This document shows, in pieces, positions 12,057-23,862 of a stretch of DNA of 64,000 nucleotides. Location of the stretch: contig RSEF01000002.1 in the NCBI GenBank assembly GCA_003993805.1, positions 9,492,667-9,556,666 of the forward strand. Reading direction: 5' to 3'. Below the pieces are notes generated by a model, which saw only the letters and a list, made by a program, of their open reading frames with translations, had not been told where the DNA came from and did not search any database. The position numbers were made by a program, and so were the translations under genes. Within the stretch, counting starts at the first letter, position 1. The number at the start of each line of letters is the position of its first letter. Origin of the DNA: Himantopus leucocephalus (Eukaryota; Chordata; Aves; Charadriiformes; Recurvirostridae).

Positions 12057-12891
12057 TCCCTCCGATCTTCATAGTTTTAATAGTCTTTCCCAGCCATAAT
12101 TCAAGGTCCCCTTTTTCATTGGCTCCCCACACTGTGCTTCCTCCCACACAACTGGCATTGAGCCTTAAGCCTCCCCATGTTCTCCATGTCCCCAAACAAA
12201 TGTCAGGCTGCCCTTAGGTTCCCAGTCTGTTCGCCAGTTTGGTTTCCTTCACTGGCCCCTATCTTGTCCCTGTTCCTCCCCCACTTCCAACTCAGAGACA
12301 TATTTCCATAATCTCCAGCAAGGAGGGTAACTCAAGCATGGGTAACTCTGTCTTCTGGTATCTTGAGTACCCCTAAATGACTTGAAATAACTTGTAGTCA
12401 TTCAGAGCAGCAACACAGTGCCAGATCTCTCTAGCTCCAACCTGAAATATTGTTGTTCTGGATGTACCTTCAGGGAATGACTGAGGTCTTAGAAGTGTCC
12501 ACTGTTCATGTGTGACCTGCAGTTTTCTAATGGTTGCAGATTTGTACAGAAGTTATACAGGTTGTGTTTCTGGGACAAGCCACATCTTAATGCCAAAATT
12601 CAAGTATCTTTTCCAAGGAACGCAGGCATTAAAGGGCTAAAAAAAGGGGGTTACCACAGGGTTTTAACATGGACGAGGCAGGTGTTTTTCCATGGTCTTA
12701 TTCTTGGAAATAGCTGAACTGTTTTGGCTGAAGTTTTCCAAAGAAGATTTTTCAAGTTCAGACAGGTGCCTGACATGTCATAGTTCAGCCTACTCATCTC
12801 AAGTTTTGTGACACTAGGGGCCTAAAATGGGAAGAATCAAGTAATCTCAATAATTCATAGAATCATAGAATGGTTTAGGTTGGAAGGGACC

Positions 12892-12991
12892 NNNNNNNNN
12901 NNNNNNNNNNNNNNNNNNNNNNNNNNNNNNNNNNNNNNNNNNNNNNNNNNNNNNNNNNNNNNNNNNNNNNNNNNNNNNNNNNNNNNNNNNN
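12892..12991. other. Assembly gap (100 N)
   Basis: Exactly 100 N, the usual placeholder for a gap of unknown size. It lies inside a CR1 copy, where short-read assemblers commonly fail. The neighbouring CR1 shows that more than 280 bp separate the tail from this part of ORF2, so the real missing sequence is probably longer than 100 bp. Confidence 0.98.
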
Positions 12992-13196
12992 CAGCCCTCT
13001 GATCATCTTCGTGGCCCTCCTCTGGACCTGCTCTCACGTCCATGTCCTTCTTGTGCTGAGGACTCCAAAGGTGGATGCAATACTCCAGGCTGGGTCTCAT
13101 GAGAGTGGAGTAGACGTGCAGAATCACCTCCCTCAACCCGCTGGCCACGCTTCTTTTGACACAGCCCAGGATGCCGTTGGCTTTCTGGGCTGTGAA

Positions 13197-13257
13197 CGCA
13201 CATTGCCGACTCATGTTGAGTTTCTANCGCACATTGCCGACTCATGTTGAGTTTCTA
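13197..13257. repeat. 30-bp exact duplication around a single N
   Basis: The 30 bases at 13197-13226 are repeated exactly at 13228-13257, with one N at 13227 between them. An exact duplicate on both sides of an N inside an otherwise diverged CR1 is what results when two overlapping contig ends are joined without merging. I read it as an assembly artefact, not a biological repeat. Confidence 0.85.
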
Positions 13258-13309
13258 TTTCACCAACACCCCCAAGTCCTTCTCCTCAGGGCTGCTCTCA
13301 ATCCATTCT

Positions 13310-16300
13310 GCAATTGTTGGTGCTACCAGCAATGCCTATGAAACTCACATGCATTGTGCTTAAGTCACCTTCACATTTATCTAGTTTTACAATGATCTAA
13401 ATCCACAGAAGTACAGGATGACGGGAACTGTGGAATATCTGTGATAACTGATAGGCAGGGATATCAGCCAATAATGACAGGTGATGCATAAATAATGCAA
13501 AAATATTCATGAATAAGAATGGTTTGTCTGCTTAAAAAATACCTACAGATGTTTGTTTGAATCCCATAAACATTTTCAAGAGGTTTTTTAAACCTAGACT
13601 AGTCTTCACAGATATAAACTTCAGCAGTCATCCCAGAGCTAGGCTTATCTATTGTCATGCCTGTAAATAGTAACTGCTGATGTGATTTGTTTCCTGAATA
13701 AGTAGTATGGTAAGAAAGAAAATTGTGAAGCTAGTAATGGATTTTTCCTCATTTTAGTCTTAATCACGCTATAGTCAATACTACTTAAAATTGAGATGAA
13801 AACTTTGTTTACAGGTTGGAAGAGCTAAATTTTGCGTAAACTGTGGATAAAAAAAGCTTTTAAATTACTCAAAATTATTAAGATCATGAAAAACAGCATA
13901 TCTGCATTTCTCATCTTTACTCATTAAAAAACTTTATCTACAGCGTCTTTCAGGTCAGACTTTCTGAAGGTATTTGCAGAACTTCACATTAAACCACCGG
14001 TTGATTGCCTTTGTATGCTGGAAGCGTTTTGCATTACCATTCATCTAGAAATTTAATTGCTTTAGATCGTGGCTTCTTAGGACTCAGAGCCACAATGAAA
14101 TTACAGTAATCTAACAAACCGCCATGCACCAGTTAAGCAGCAATAATGGCTCATGCGTATGGCCTTAGCCAGTGGCAAATATGATGACTTTTCCCACTCT
14201 GAAAGAGCGTTACCTGAGATAATGTACCTTGCAACAAGCTTGGGATCGTGAACTTATGCGACGTTGCCAATTGTTTTGCCTTGTCTGATTTTCAGAGGCT
14301 TTTTAAACTGAATCACTTTGTGAATCTGAGCACTTGCTCATTTGTAGTCCTGGGTACATTGTGGTCTTGCAAGCCTTTAAAACGTAGCTCCGAAAGATAG
14401 GCCCTATATGAGAAATTAGCTTTATGTGAGAACTTTGGAAAATCCTAAATAATATCTGAAATTATGGGTATCTGATCTATCTCTCTGTAGATGAAAAAAA
14501 TCTACTAATGACTTTGACCTTCTGCTGACAGCTTTTTCTGTTGACTTGAATATTGTGGGAGTGGCAGCATAGTTAAAGCTGGAAATTCCCACCCATTTTT
14601 TACCGTCTCTCCCAGTAGCCCAACAGATGTTCCTCATTAACTTTTAGCAGATAGATTTCTTGTTGATAACTCAGGTTGGGTTTGTTGTTTTTTTTTTTTA
14701 CATGGAGGAAGCTGGGAAGAGCCTTGCTGTGAAGCATAGCTTTTAAAACACATCTCGGTATCCCCTTTTTTTGGGTAGTATTTATAAAAAATACTGTGAT
14801 TTCAAAGCACAATGATAAGTCTTGTTGGTTGTGTCTTCAAGAGTGTATTGAAGTTCTAAAATTAAATGTAGAACAGTAAGTAGTTTCTTGATTAACCAAA
14901 TCTGCATGTGTGTGAACCTTTGCTTGGTTTTATTAACTGTAAGAAGCCCTGCAATCTCCCTTGCAAAATTCTTTGAAATTTTCATGTACTGAGGACTTAC
15001 AAATTAAAATTTACTGGCTCATGTGCTTCTGCAGTTATATCAGGAGGGGCTTGCCACTGGAGACTTCTTTTTGCTTGAAACAGGTCCTGCACAGAGTCTT
15101 CTAAGTGTGTCTCTGGTTCCAGCTGGGACTTGGCAATTTTTGACAGTTTTCTTGGCAATGAAAATGTTTCTTAACCAAAAACTGAATTTTGAAGTAAATA
15201 ACTAAAAATGTTGTCTGAAATCTTTCATAAAAAGCCACAAATTTATGTAATAAAATGTAATGTGTTCTGTCTCCATTAATGGTGGGTCACAGTGAATGAC
15301 CTGCCTGTAAACAAAAGGCTGCTGTCCCACTTATTGCATCTATTTAACTTGTGTATTTTTCAAGTCATCTGTCTCATCTCTTACATGTAAAGAATCCTGA
15401 TGGTACTGGGGCTTCTGTGTGTTATGGAGGCACATAAACTATTAATACTAATGCTTACCTTTAGCTTCCTGCCAGAGCTGTATATTTTCACTGTACCAAC
15501 AGAGATGCCATCAGCTCTTGGCGGTTTAAATTACATCCAGGGTAACAGAGTCAGTGCTTTGGCCAATTTATAAAATTACACTATTGACAAATGGCCAAAG
15601 AAGCTGTAATGTTTGATGCCTAATTGCTATCCAAACCACTGTAAATGGGAAATTACAGTGAATCCCCTATTAAAGTATAAAACTGTGAGTGCACGAGGAC
15701 ACACCACTACAAGCACCCAGTGTTAGGGAGGTTGAAGACATGACTGGTCTTCTCCTGCATGTACGTAATTGTCAGTGCATACGCAAAATGAACATTACAG
15801 TTGAGTTTGAGCCCATTGTTAACCAAGTATGCACGTTCCTCATCTAGACAAGGGGCATGTCAATGGCCAGTCCAGTGTTTAAGCAAAATCACAGTGACAT
15901 CTAACACATGGGCTAGCTTCCTTATCACTGTATAGGAGCATCCTGTAGTGAAGAGGAAGAGTTGTCTCACCAAAAACTTGATGTGTACTCCCTCAGATCA
16001 GCCTTGTCCTTGTCATACCGCATTCTTTGGTACGTCTCTTTAGGTTAGCTGCTCTCCGTGCTGAGGACTGCCAACTGAAGGCTTGTCTGGTGTCTAACAT
16101 AGATAGCCATACTCTGCCCTGGTCCCTAGGCAGCTGAGTAGCAAGCACAAGTAATAACAACCTGTAGCTAGCACAGTTATCAGGCATAGTCCTACTCTTT
16201 GGTCTTAGTTGAATGAGGCTCAAGTCTACTGGCATATGGCTACTCCATGTTGTCTGCTGGACAAGGGAAAACCTTCATCAAGAAGCTCATAAATAAATCT

Positions 16301-19300
16301 ATCCCTTTCCCCAGATTTCTCACCCCATGATAGCTCCCTGCCTTCCGAAACCTGTGAGAAAGCAATTTGCTGAAAGGCAAGTGTCTGTGGAGATACGGAA
16401 TTGTTCAGCGCTGGTTACCACCTCGGGCGTTCTGGAAAGGCTCTGCTGCACGAGGTGCATTTCAGAGATCTGAATATGTGCTAAACGAGTCCTGCATCTC
16501 TGCCTCGTAGCTCTGGGAATGCTAGGCAGGTAATTAAGAAATCACACGGCACAGGTGTGCCAGGTGAAGTTTGGTAGCTTGCTTTTGATCTAAATTGAGA
16601 TGCTCTGGGGATTTAACTTCTTAAACAAAAAGGGCATAAATAAATAATCAGGATTATTTTTTTTTAAGGTTGGAACATGCAGGCTATAAAATTTTGTCTT
16701 GGATGTACACAAGTAGGCAATGGTAGAAGATTGTTTAAGGCTAGGGCTTTGTTTTAAATGGGGGTGTTGTTTTCATTAACTTGGGTCTGATTAGTTTTTT
16801 CACTGGGAATTTCCCCACTGATATAAACAGGAACAGTGTTTGGTTTTTGGGAACTAACTCAGGAATAAATGTCTTTAAAAATAGACCTCAAAAAACCAAC
16901 AAACCAAACCAAAACCTGGAGTGTTAATTACAACACAGGAGTCACTCAGAGCGTTTCTTTTTAATATTCATACAGGAAAATGAGACGGCTTTAAAGTCTG
17001 TAATGAGTCCTTCAGCATACCGCACTCTAGTTAGAGCATTACTTCATAGCTGGAAGCCAAGAAACAGGCTGACAATCAATTCTTAAATTATTCTAAGCCC
17101 ACACAATAGCCTCTTGCCACAAAGTTTCGGCATGGTGCCTATTTTGCTACCATGTGGGTGGGGTGAGATTGGGATAAACAAGAACACAACTGCCCACTTT
17201 TGATTTTTCATCTTCGCTTAAGTTCAGTCTTGCACAGATAGTTTCTGTGAGTCTGAAATGTTTCAGTGCCTCTCTTTCTAACATGATCCCCTGATAAAAC
17301 TGAGACCAAAAAGTTGTGTGAAAAAAGATTTTTTGTATTTTAGAGTTTGAATAAGAAAAGGAGGTTCCAGGAAATAAGACTATCGCTCTGAAAGGTTTAG
17401 CCTCGTTCTTTGGTCTTCTGAAGTAGGAAAGCTTTCATATACTTTCTCCAAACCAATTGGGTGGCTATCTCTGGTCTATCAGAGTGCCCTTAAATTACTT
17501 CTTTTCATACCTTGGGGAAGAAAGATAGCGCAGGTGATGTCATAGGGCTCCTTCCAGCCCTGCTGTGTGATGCCGGCTCCTCTCCTTCAGAAAGCTAAAT
17601 GCAAGGGAGGTCATACGCAGTGTGGGTCTGTGGAAGGGTACTGAGACAAGGCAGTAGCAAAAGCAGAAGCAGCACTCTTACAACACTACAAATAGGTTAT
17701 AGTCAATTTTCAGATGTTAATTTTGTGATTGCTTTTAAGAAAAGCAAAAGACCAATTCACATTATGGGTTGAAACCTCTCTTCAGTCAGACTATGGTGGT
17801 GGGTGTGATTTACAGCCTGAGGTACAGTACCCTGGGAAAGCTGAGATTGCAGGTTACCTGCGTAGTACTTGGTTTTAGAGAAGGGCCTAGGTCTGGTGGA
17901 AATAGGAATGGGTGAAGGAGTTGGTCCAGAACTCTGAGATCCAGAGCTCAGTATAGATAGTTATTTTGCAAAGCCTGGATTCTGGTTTAGGTCAGATAAA
18001 GAGAAAAATGAAAGTAGCAGAGAACTGCTCCAGAACCATTCTTGCTTTTTTTCGGTAAGGTTTTGATTACTGCTTTAACACATCTCCAGCAAGAATAAAA
18101 CATGATGTTAAGTTCTTTGCTGTGTAGTGTCCTGAGCGGACAATCCATCCCCATACAATATTATCTTACAGTTGGTTGGTTTGTTTTCAGCTGAAATGTC
18201 CTCTACTCTCACCTGTTAAGTTTATCATAAGAACAAGGTTGTTCTGTCACTTTTACTCTCAGGAAGTCTGAAGCATTAACAGGAGTTTCTTCCAACTCAC
18301 GCATTCCACCACTTCCTCCTCCTCTTCTCAGTCTTTGTCTATATTTTCCCTACCAGCTGTAGCACAGGGAAATTCTTCCCCTTCGTATCATCCTTTCCTT
18401 CAATTAGCAGGGTACACAATTTGCCTTTCTTCCTTTTGCACTGCTCACCAATATTTCCCACATCCCTTTCCCCCCAATTACGTGATGAGTAAATTAAAAT
18501 GAAAGGGGAGCTTATTTCCAGCTAAACACCTTGAGTTTGGATTTCTCCCCAGCTGGTGTTTGTCCCCCCCGAGCTGTTGGATTTCTCAGGAGAACAAAGA
18601 TATTCTGGTGTTTTGGCTTTGAGGAGATCTGGAATATTAATGATAACATGGGAGTAATGGGGAAATCTGGACTCTGAGTAAACTCAGCCTGTACTTCACT
18701 GCTGTCCCAGGCATGAGTCCCTCCCGCGGTGTTGCAGGGGATTCTGCCCTTGCCACACTGCTTCTGCTCTCATAAGGGAATAGCTATTGCATTGAAGGAA
18801 CTGCATTGAAGCAGTTCCCAGCTATGAAGACAACACTTTTGTCCTCCCAGAGCTTGAGGACTGCTTTCTTTTAAGCAGACTTCAATAAAAATTTCTTCTC
18901 CTATCTCACTAAAAATAAGAGAATCTGGTAAAACCACTCGGAGGACCTCAGTAAAAAGTGAGTTGAGCACATTGGGTATGAATTTGACATATCTGAGAGT
19001 GTTATAATCATATTTAGAAAGATGGTGTTGACCTGGCTCTTCCCATGATGTGGCTTGGTGGGATGCAAGGTAATTTGGAAGCTGCAGGGAGGAGCCGCAC
19101 TCTGGCTAATAAAGGCTCTCATCAAGTTGTAGAAGTGCAGACCCAGTTATGAGCTACAAAGCTCCGAGGTAGGCTGATGCCTGCACACACAGACACGAAA
19201 GATGGCTCCCGCCAGAAGACATGTGGTTCCTTGTTGCCTTTTTCTCATGTTAAGGCTGGTTGAGTGTCTTCCTCTTCACAGAAAAGGTTAAAGCAGCCAC

Positions 19301-19750
19301 TCAAACATGCTCAAGTGAAGTGTGTTGCAATTGGCCCACTCATAAAAATGAGCAAGCGGCGAGTTTAGCCTTATAGCCCCTTGCAGGGAGAAATGCAGCT
19401 GCAGGCAGAACTTGCCCCGTTGGTAGCACGCACAGGTTTCCAAGAGTCCATTAATTAGGGCCACGGATGATAGACTCACAGAAACAACACAATCGAAGTC
19501 AATCACTGCTTTCACCATGTAGCCCAGAGTGTGGAGCCACATGTGATCTTTGGATCAGACTCATACCAAGATCCTTCACCCCATCACGTCAGTCTGTTGC
19601 TGCGTATTAATTGTCAGGGAAATTCCATTTCTTGTCCTCCCTAAATAGTGACAGCCCAAGCCCTGCTGAACGCGGTGGGGACTCTCCTTGGTTTCGATGG
19701 ACTTGTGATCTCTTACATCAGTAATATGCTCAGCAGTTGGAGGTAATTAG
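13310..19750. other. Non-coding stretch, little recognisable
   Basis: AT-rich sequence with no open frame above 80 codons and no recognisable transposon ends. A perfect 8-bp stem with an 8-nt loop at 15637-15660 (cactgtaa with ttacagtg) is within chance expectation for this length. A possible third copy of the palindromic MITE-like motif lies at 16801-16842. Confidence 0.55.
16801..16842. repeat. Possible copy C of the palindromic MITE-like motif
   Basis: The core cactgggaatttccccactg resembles the tcgatgggaattttgccatt core at 32310; 17 of 26 aligned positions agree around it. It is weaker than copies A and B and could be chance. Confidence 0.28.
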
Positions 19751-19806
19751 TCTCCCATTTAACAGATAAAAAATTGAATCTCAAAGAGCTTATGTGGCTT
19801 CATGCC
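19751..19806 (-). repeat. MIR-like SINE remnant
   Basis: The plus strand reads tctcccatttaacagataaa and then tctcaaagagcttatgtggc, which follows the reverse complement of the MIR core (ctcccattttacagatgagg, then ctgaggcacagagaggttaag). Two blocks in the right order with near-correct spacing support the call. No flanks can be assigned. Confidence 0.55.
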
Positions 19807-22697
19807 TCCACTGCAGCACTAATCCACGTTGTTATTTCCCCAAATCAAAGTGCTGTTTCAAGGATTGCATAAGCTGGATTTGAGTTTAAAACTTATTTAG
19901 GTGTCATAATTATATGAAATGAAGTGGTTGACAGTAGGATCTATTGTTCCTTAACATTTGCATGCATATATGCATGTTGCTGGCTTAGCAAGCATGTTTG
20001 TAAAAATGTTTGTGCAGTATGAAACATTAAAGAAAACCATATAATTGTTTTAAAAAATGCAAACAATTGATCTTTTGATGTTCTCCTGCATAGCTGAGTT
20101 TTTACTTTTAAGTAGGTACTATCACTAGTGTGCTCCTTTTGTTTATTACCTGGGCAAATTTGCCATTCGATAAAACAAAAAACAAATAAACAAAAATACC
20201 AAATAAAAAACACAACAAGTATGTTGCTGACTTATAGTCAGATCTCCCCCAGGTAAAAGGCTTGTTTTCTTCTGTTTTGAAAATGAAATCATAATCTAAT
20301 TAGATCTTGGAGGAAAATAGTTGTGATATGTTTTCTGTAGGTAAAACGACTTGCTTAATGTGCTTTGTTTATGTTACTGATTTTACAGTAAGTAATAAAA
20401 TTTATTAGGGGTATTATCCATTTATAGAATCTGTTTGACAATGGCTTTTTAATGAAGTATAATATTCTCTGGACATAGGTTAATAAAACACAGTATTACA
20501 ATAACACAGGCTTTGTCAATAGGTCTCTGAAACATGGGAACATAAATTGATCTCAGTCCAGCTATATATGGCTATTGATTTTGGTTGCAGACCAAGAATT
20601 GTGTCTTGTATTTGTGTGTTTATACACTGTAATTTTCCTGCTCCCTCCATCAAAGCACTTCTTTTGTCCCACCACTCTCTGCGGTATGTGGGCGTGCTTG
20701 GAGTTGTACCCAAGAGCACGCCCTTCCTGTGGACTCCTGCTTCTCGTGTCCAAAGCTCAATAGCCTGGCAGCTCAGCACTGTAAAAGGTCTAATACACAA
20801 GGCAGATGAAGAGTTTAGAGATAAAAGCTTATATTTGGAAATTTGGAAATATAAACCCAGAAAGAGACTGAAAGCAGGTGCAGGCTCCTAAGGGCCAAAG
20901 CAGAGTAGACCTTGGTAATCCAGACGGAAGGAGCCCAGGGCACAAATGGCAGTGGTAAGGGTCTGCAACTCAAGCGAGATGTCACAGCTTCTTGGCCATT
21001 AGTGTATGGGACAGAAAGACAGCACGAGACTCACCATGCTTGTTTGGACATCCAGACATTGCTGAGATTTCCCTATGGTTCCAGCTTTGTAAGCTTAGAC
21101 TGACGAAAGAGGGACAACTGTCAGGAAAGGGCCAGTTGGTATGTGCCATTTGATTTATTTGCCCACCCATCAACAAACCTTTATACAGACACTGAAGAGG
21201 AGAACATTGCTGATGCGTGGCACTATAGTCTTTTTGGATACTGAACCAGATGCTGAAGAAATAGCTCCTCTAAGCCTACCACACCAAAAGCTGCAGGAAT
21301 TCCTATATCCACTATTGTTTCTGTGGTTTGTTTGCTGAGGAGAGTTTTGCATAGACCGTAAATGTCAGCACATGCCATCCCCTTGAACCAGACAGCTGTT
21401 TTAGATGACCTCTAGACATATTTACAAGTACTCTCAAACATTTTGGAGTATAAATCATTCTGTTAGTGTATTGTTCATTGGCTACCTTTTGTAATTCTTA
21501 CATAACCTATAATAAACTAGTGGTCTAGATTGTCTACTGAAATAATAGAAGGTGACAATCAACAACATCATATCCTGCAGCAGAACACTCCTACCTAGTG
21601 TGGCAGGTCTGAAAAGCATTATGCAGCCCTTTCCACGGAGGGACTGGGAATGTGGCAAGGAGTTTTCTGCAGCTGTTAGGTGGAGTGCTCTATCTTATAG
21701 AGAACTATTAGATATATATAAAAAAAATGTCAGCCGCTGGGCGTTTGTTAGATTAATGTCCTCTCCTTAACATGAATGCATAGAAGGTAGACCATGTGAT
21801 TATGCAGGTATGGTAATTATCCTTCAAAGAGTTGGAAGGCTTTGACGTAACCCCTGTGTCCCAAATGTGCTGGCTCCAGCACTCGCTAGAGGGAAGAATA
21901 AGGACTGGAATCTGCCAGCCTTTCCCATGTGACAATCTGGTATTATGCCTTATAAAATCTGACAAAATTGTAAATGACGGTAGCCTTTATAAGAACTAAA
22001 ATGACTTAGCAGAGTTTGGGTTTTTTTCTGATAAATAAATTCTCTGATGTGCTGTTCTAACATGCAGAGACATGCATGAGCTGTTGTAAGTACTCCAATT
22101 TACAAATGCTTTGCAACAGGCCACAACAAGCTAGCATCATCTTTTAAGTATTTTAAAATTATTTTTTTACATGTCTTTACAACATGTTATAATACATCTT
22201 ATAATAAAGCAATTTCTCTGCTGCATATTAATTATTATTCTCCAGCAGTGTGTCTGCAGTGCCGTGACACTTGACTGGAAATGTGAGGGCCGAATCGGCC
22301 ACATACCATCTCACCAGTGGAGGAGCACCCATATTTATGGCTCTCTGTTCCAGAGCTCTCAGACAAAGACAAAAGACATCCTGCATCCAATACTTGTCAC
22401 TCTTTCAGTTATTTTGGTTTGACCGGATGTCCAGTCTGCTTTTATGACCCCATCAGCATTTTAACTTGTATCATTTTTGCATTGTTTTAAATTGAAGTAG
22501 ATGTTCTTGCCAAGAAGGGAGTCATCTGAATCACTAGAGGTGATCAGAGACACTTTTTTTTTTGCTGAAGTCCTTACCTCCATCATGGAAGGTAAGTCCA
22601 TCAATGATTAGTTCATGCCTGTGTCTTTTGGCAAGAGAATTCTCACACGTATCAGGCTATAAAGGTCTCCAAATGTCTTCTTATAAAGGAAGCTGTT
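19807..22697. other. Non-coding stretch, no gene seen
   Basis: No open frame above 114 codons. Overlapping frames on both strands at 20516-20891 cover the same GC-richer piece, which also contains the strong hairpin at 20690-20723; none resembles a known protein. The rest is AT-rich and unassigned. Confidence 0.55.
20690..20723. repeat. GC-rich 12-bp hairpin
   Basis: gggcgtgc-ttgg (20690-20701) pairs with ccaa-(ga)-gcacgccc (20710-20723): twelve Watson-Crick pairs, one 2-nt bulge and an 8-nt loop, agttgtac. The surroundings are AT-richer. It could be a DNA cruciform, a structured element in a transcript, or chance. It does not match a Rho-independent terminator context and no gene is attached. 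Confidence 0.55.
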
Positions 22698-23040
22698 AGG
22701 ACCCTGAGGGCGCCCCCCAGCCTCCACCCACGCCTGCCCATGGGCCAAGAACCCATTTCAGCCCAGCCTGGGGCTTTCAGACCATGTCCCAGCAATGCCA
22801 TAGGGGTGCACATCTCCAGCTCTTTCTCTGGCCCTGTCTCTTCCTGCTCCTGGCTGGACCGCTTGGATGACTTCTGGCCCTGGTCCATAGCTTGGCGTGT
22901 TGGGGGCTGCCAATGGACCCTGTTACGAACCCCTGGCTCTGCCCACCGCATCAGCCCTGATGGGACTGCACTGTTGAGGAGGGCTGGGACTATGCTGGGT
23001 CCTGCTCAGCTCCCCAGCCCCAACCGTGCAGAAGCAGCCA
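22698..23040. other. GC-rich block, unidentified
   Basis: About 340 bp clearly GC-richer than both flanks but CpG-poor. A 196-codon plus-strand frame (22740-23330), the longest in the window, starts inside it and runs out into AT-rich sequence; a 99-codon minus-strand frame overlaps. Neither shows a domain, signal peptide or transmembrane segment I recognise, and composition alone explains the openness. It might be an old LTR or LINE fragment, but I found no terminal TG...CA, primer-binding site or tail. I do not call a gene. Confidence 0.4.
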
Positions 23041-23831
23041 GATTTTATAGTATTTTCTACAATCTATCTTTCCCTACTTCTAGAAAGAACGGCAAGTACG
23101 CTGCTGAAGTGCAGTCAGTGGCATTAGACTTGTTTTCCAAGCTTTGTAGGGACACAAGTCTTCTCTCCCAAGCGCAGACATCTATCTTTCCCCCAACCCT
23201 CCACAAGTCGGTGCCTCCTTTGTGTTCTTTAGGTCTAGCTTGTATTACTAGTCGCTCTGAGACTCATCAGATTTTTTTGTGTGATTCAAGTGGAGCTTTG
23301 CCAAGAAGAAACGTTAATTTTAGTTTCTAATCATCAATAAGAACAGGTGTGGCAGGACACCTATGTATCGGTTGATCTGGGTTCTTATCCAATAAGGATA
23401 TGCTTTTTAATATGAGGTCATACCAAACCCAGACACCTTTTTTTTTTCTCTGTTCAGAAATCCTTCCCAGCTGCCAGCAGACAAAGTCCAATCCCTTTGT
23501 ACAGCGGAGGTACTGTGAACTAATGTTCGTGTCAGACCTCATTGTATACATCCGAAGAGAAAAACGTTAAATTTTCAAGATCAATGAAGATCATCTACTT
23601 TCATGATGCATTGTTCTCACTAACAGTGATGTACGGGAAGCACCTGAGAGTCAATCTGGAAACTTCTTTGGCCAGGACACAACAATATCTCTTGGTTGTT
23701 GCTGCGTGGTCTGGCAGCTGTTGCAGCTAATCTGGTTATCAGGGCCTGCAGGTGTATCCGTATTTACACAACTGGCTTCTAAGGACCTACATTTATCAAG
23801 TCATGATTTATACTCTACAGATTGCTTGGGG

Positions 23832-23862
23832 TTTTNTTTTTTTTTTTTTTTTTTTTTTTTTT
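23832..23862. repeat. Poly-T run with an unresolved base
   Basis: Thirty T and one N (23836). The N suggests the homopolymer length was not resolved. On the minus strand aataaa is formed at the edge of the tract, but no transcript-like body precedes it, so I do not call a processed pseudogene. Confidence 0.9.

Larger units (their letters stand above)
12855..13309 (-). mobile_element. CR1 LINE, 5'-truncated, interrupted by assembly gap
   Basis: Same orientation as the copy 1.1 kb upstream, but with its own 3' tail (catagaatcatagaatgg from 12856), so a separate insertion. After 36 bp of 3' end the sequence runs into 100 N, then resumes deep in ORF2. The minus strand at 13214-13006 reads reverse-transcriptase C-terminal text such as AQKANGILGCVKRSVASG and LMRPSLEYC. 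Near 13040 the frame shifts: the family motif RRATKMIRG continues in another frame, consistent with a small deletion of about 2 bp. Similarity ends near 13309. It is a dead copy; its true length is unknown because of the gap. Confidence 0.93.

Noticed and set aside
15637..15660. Perfect 8-bp hairpin cactgtaa/ttacagtg with an 8-nt loop
   Set aside because: Several such 8-bp stems are expected by chance in a window this long.
22740..23330. 196-codon plus-strand open frame, the longest in the window
   Set aside because: Starts in a GC-rich block and ends in AT-rich DNA, with no domain, no splice context and an overlapping minus-strand frame; its length is explained by composition.
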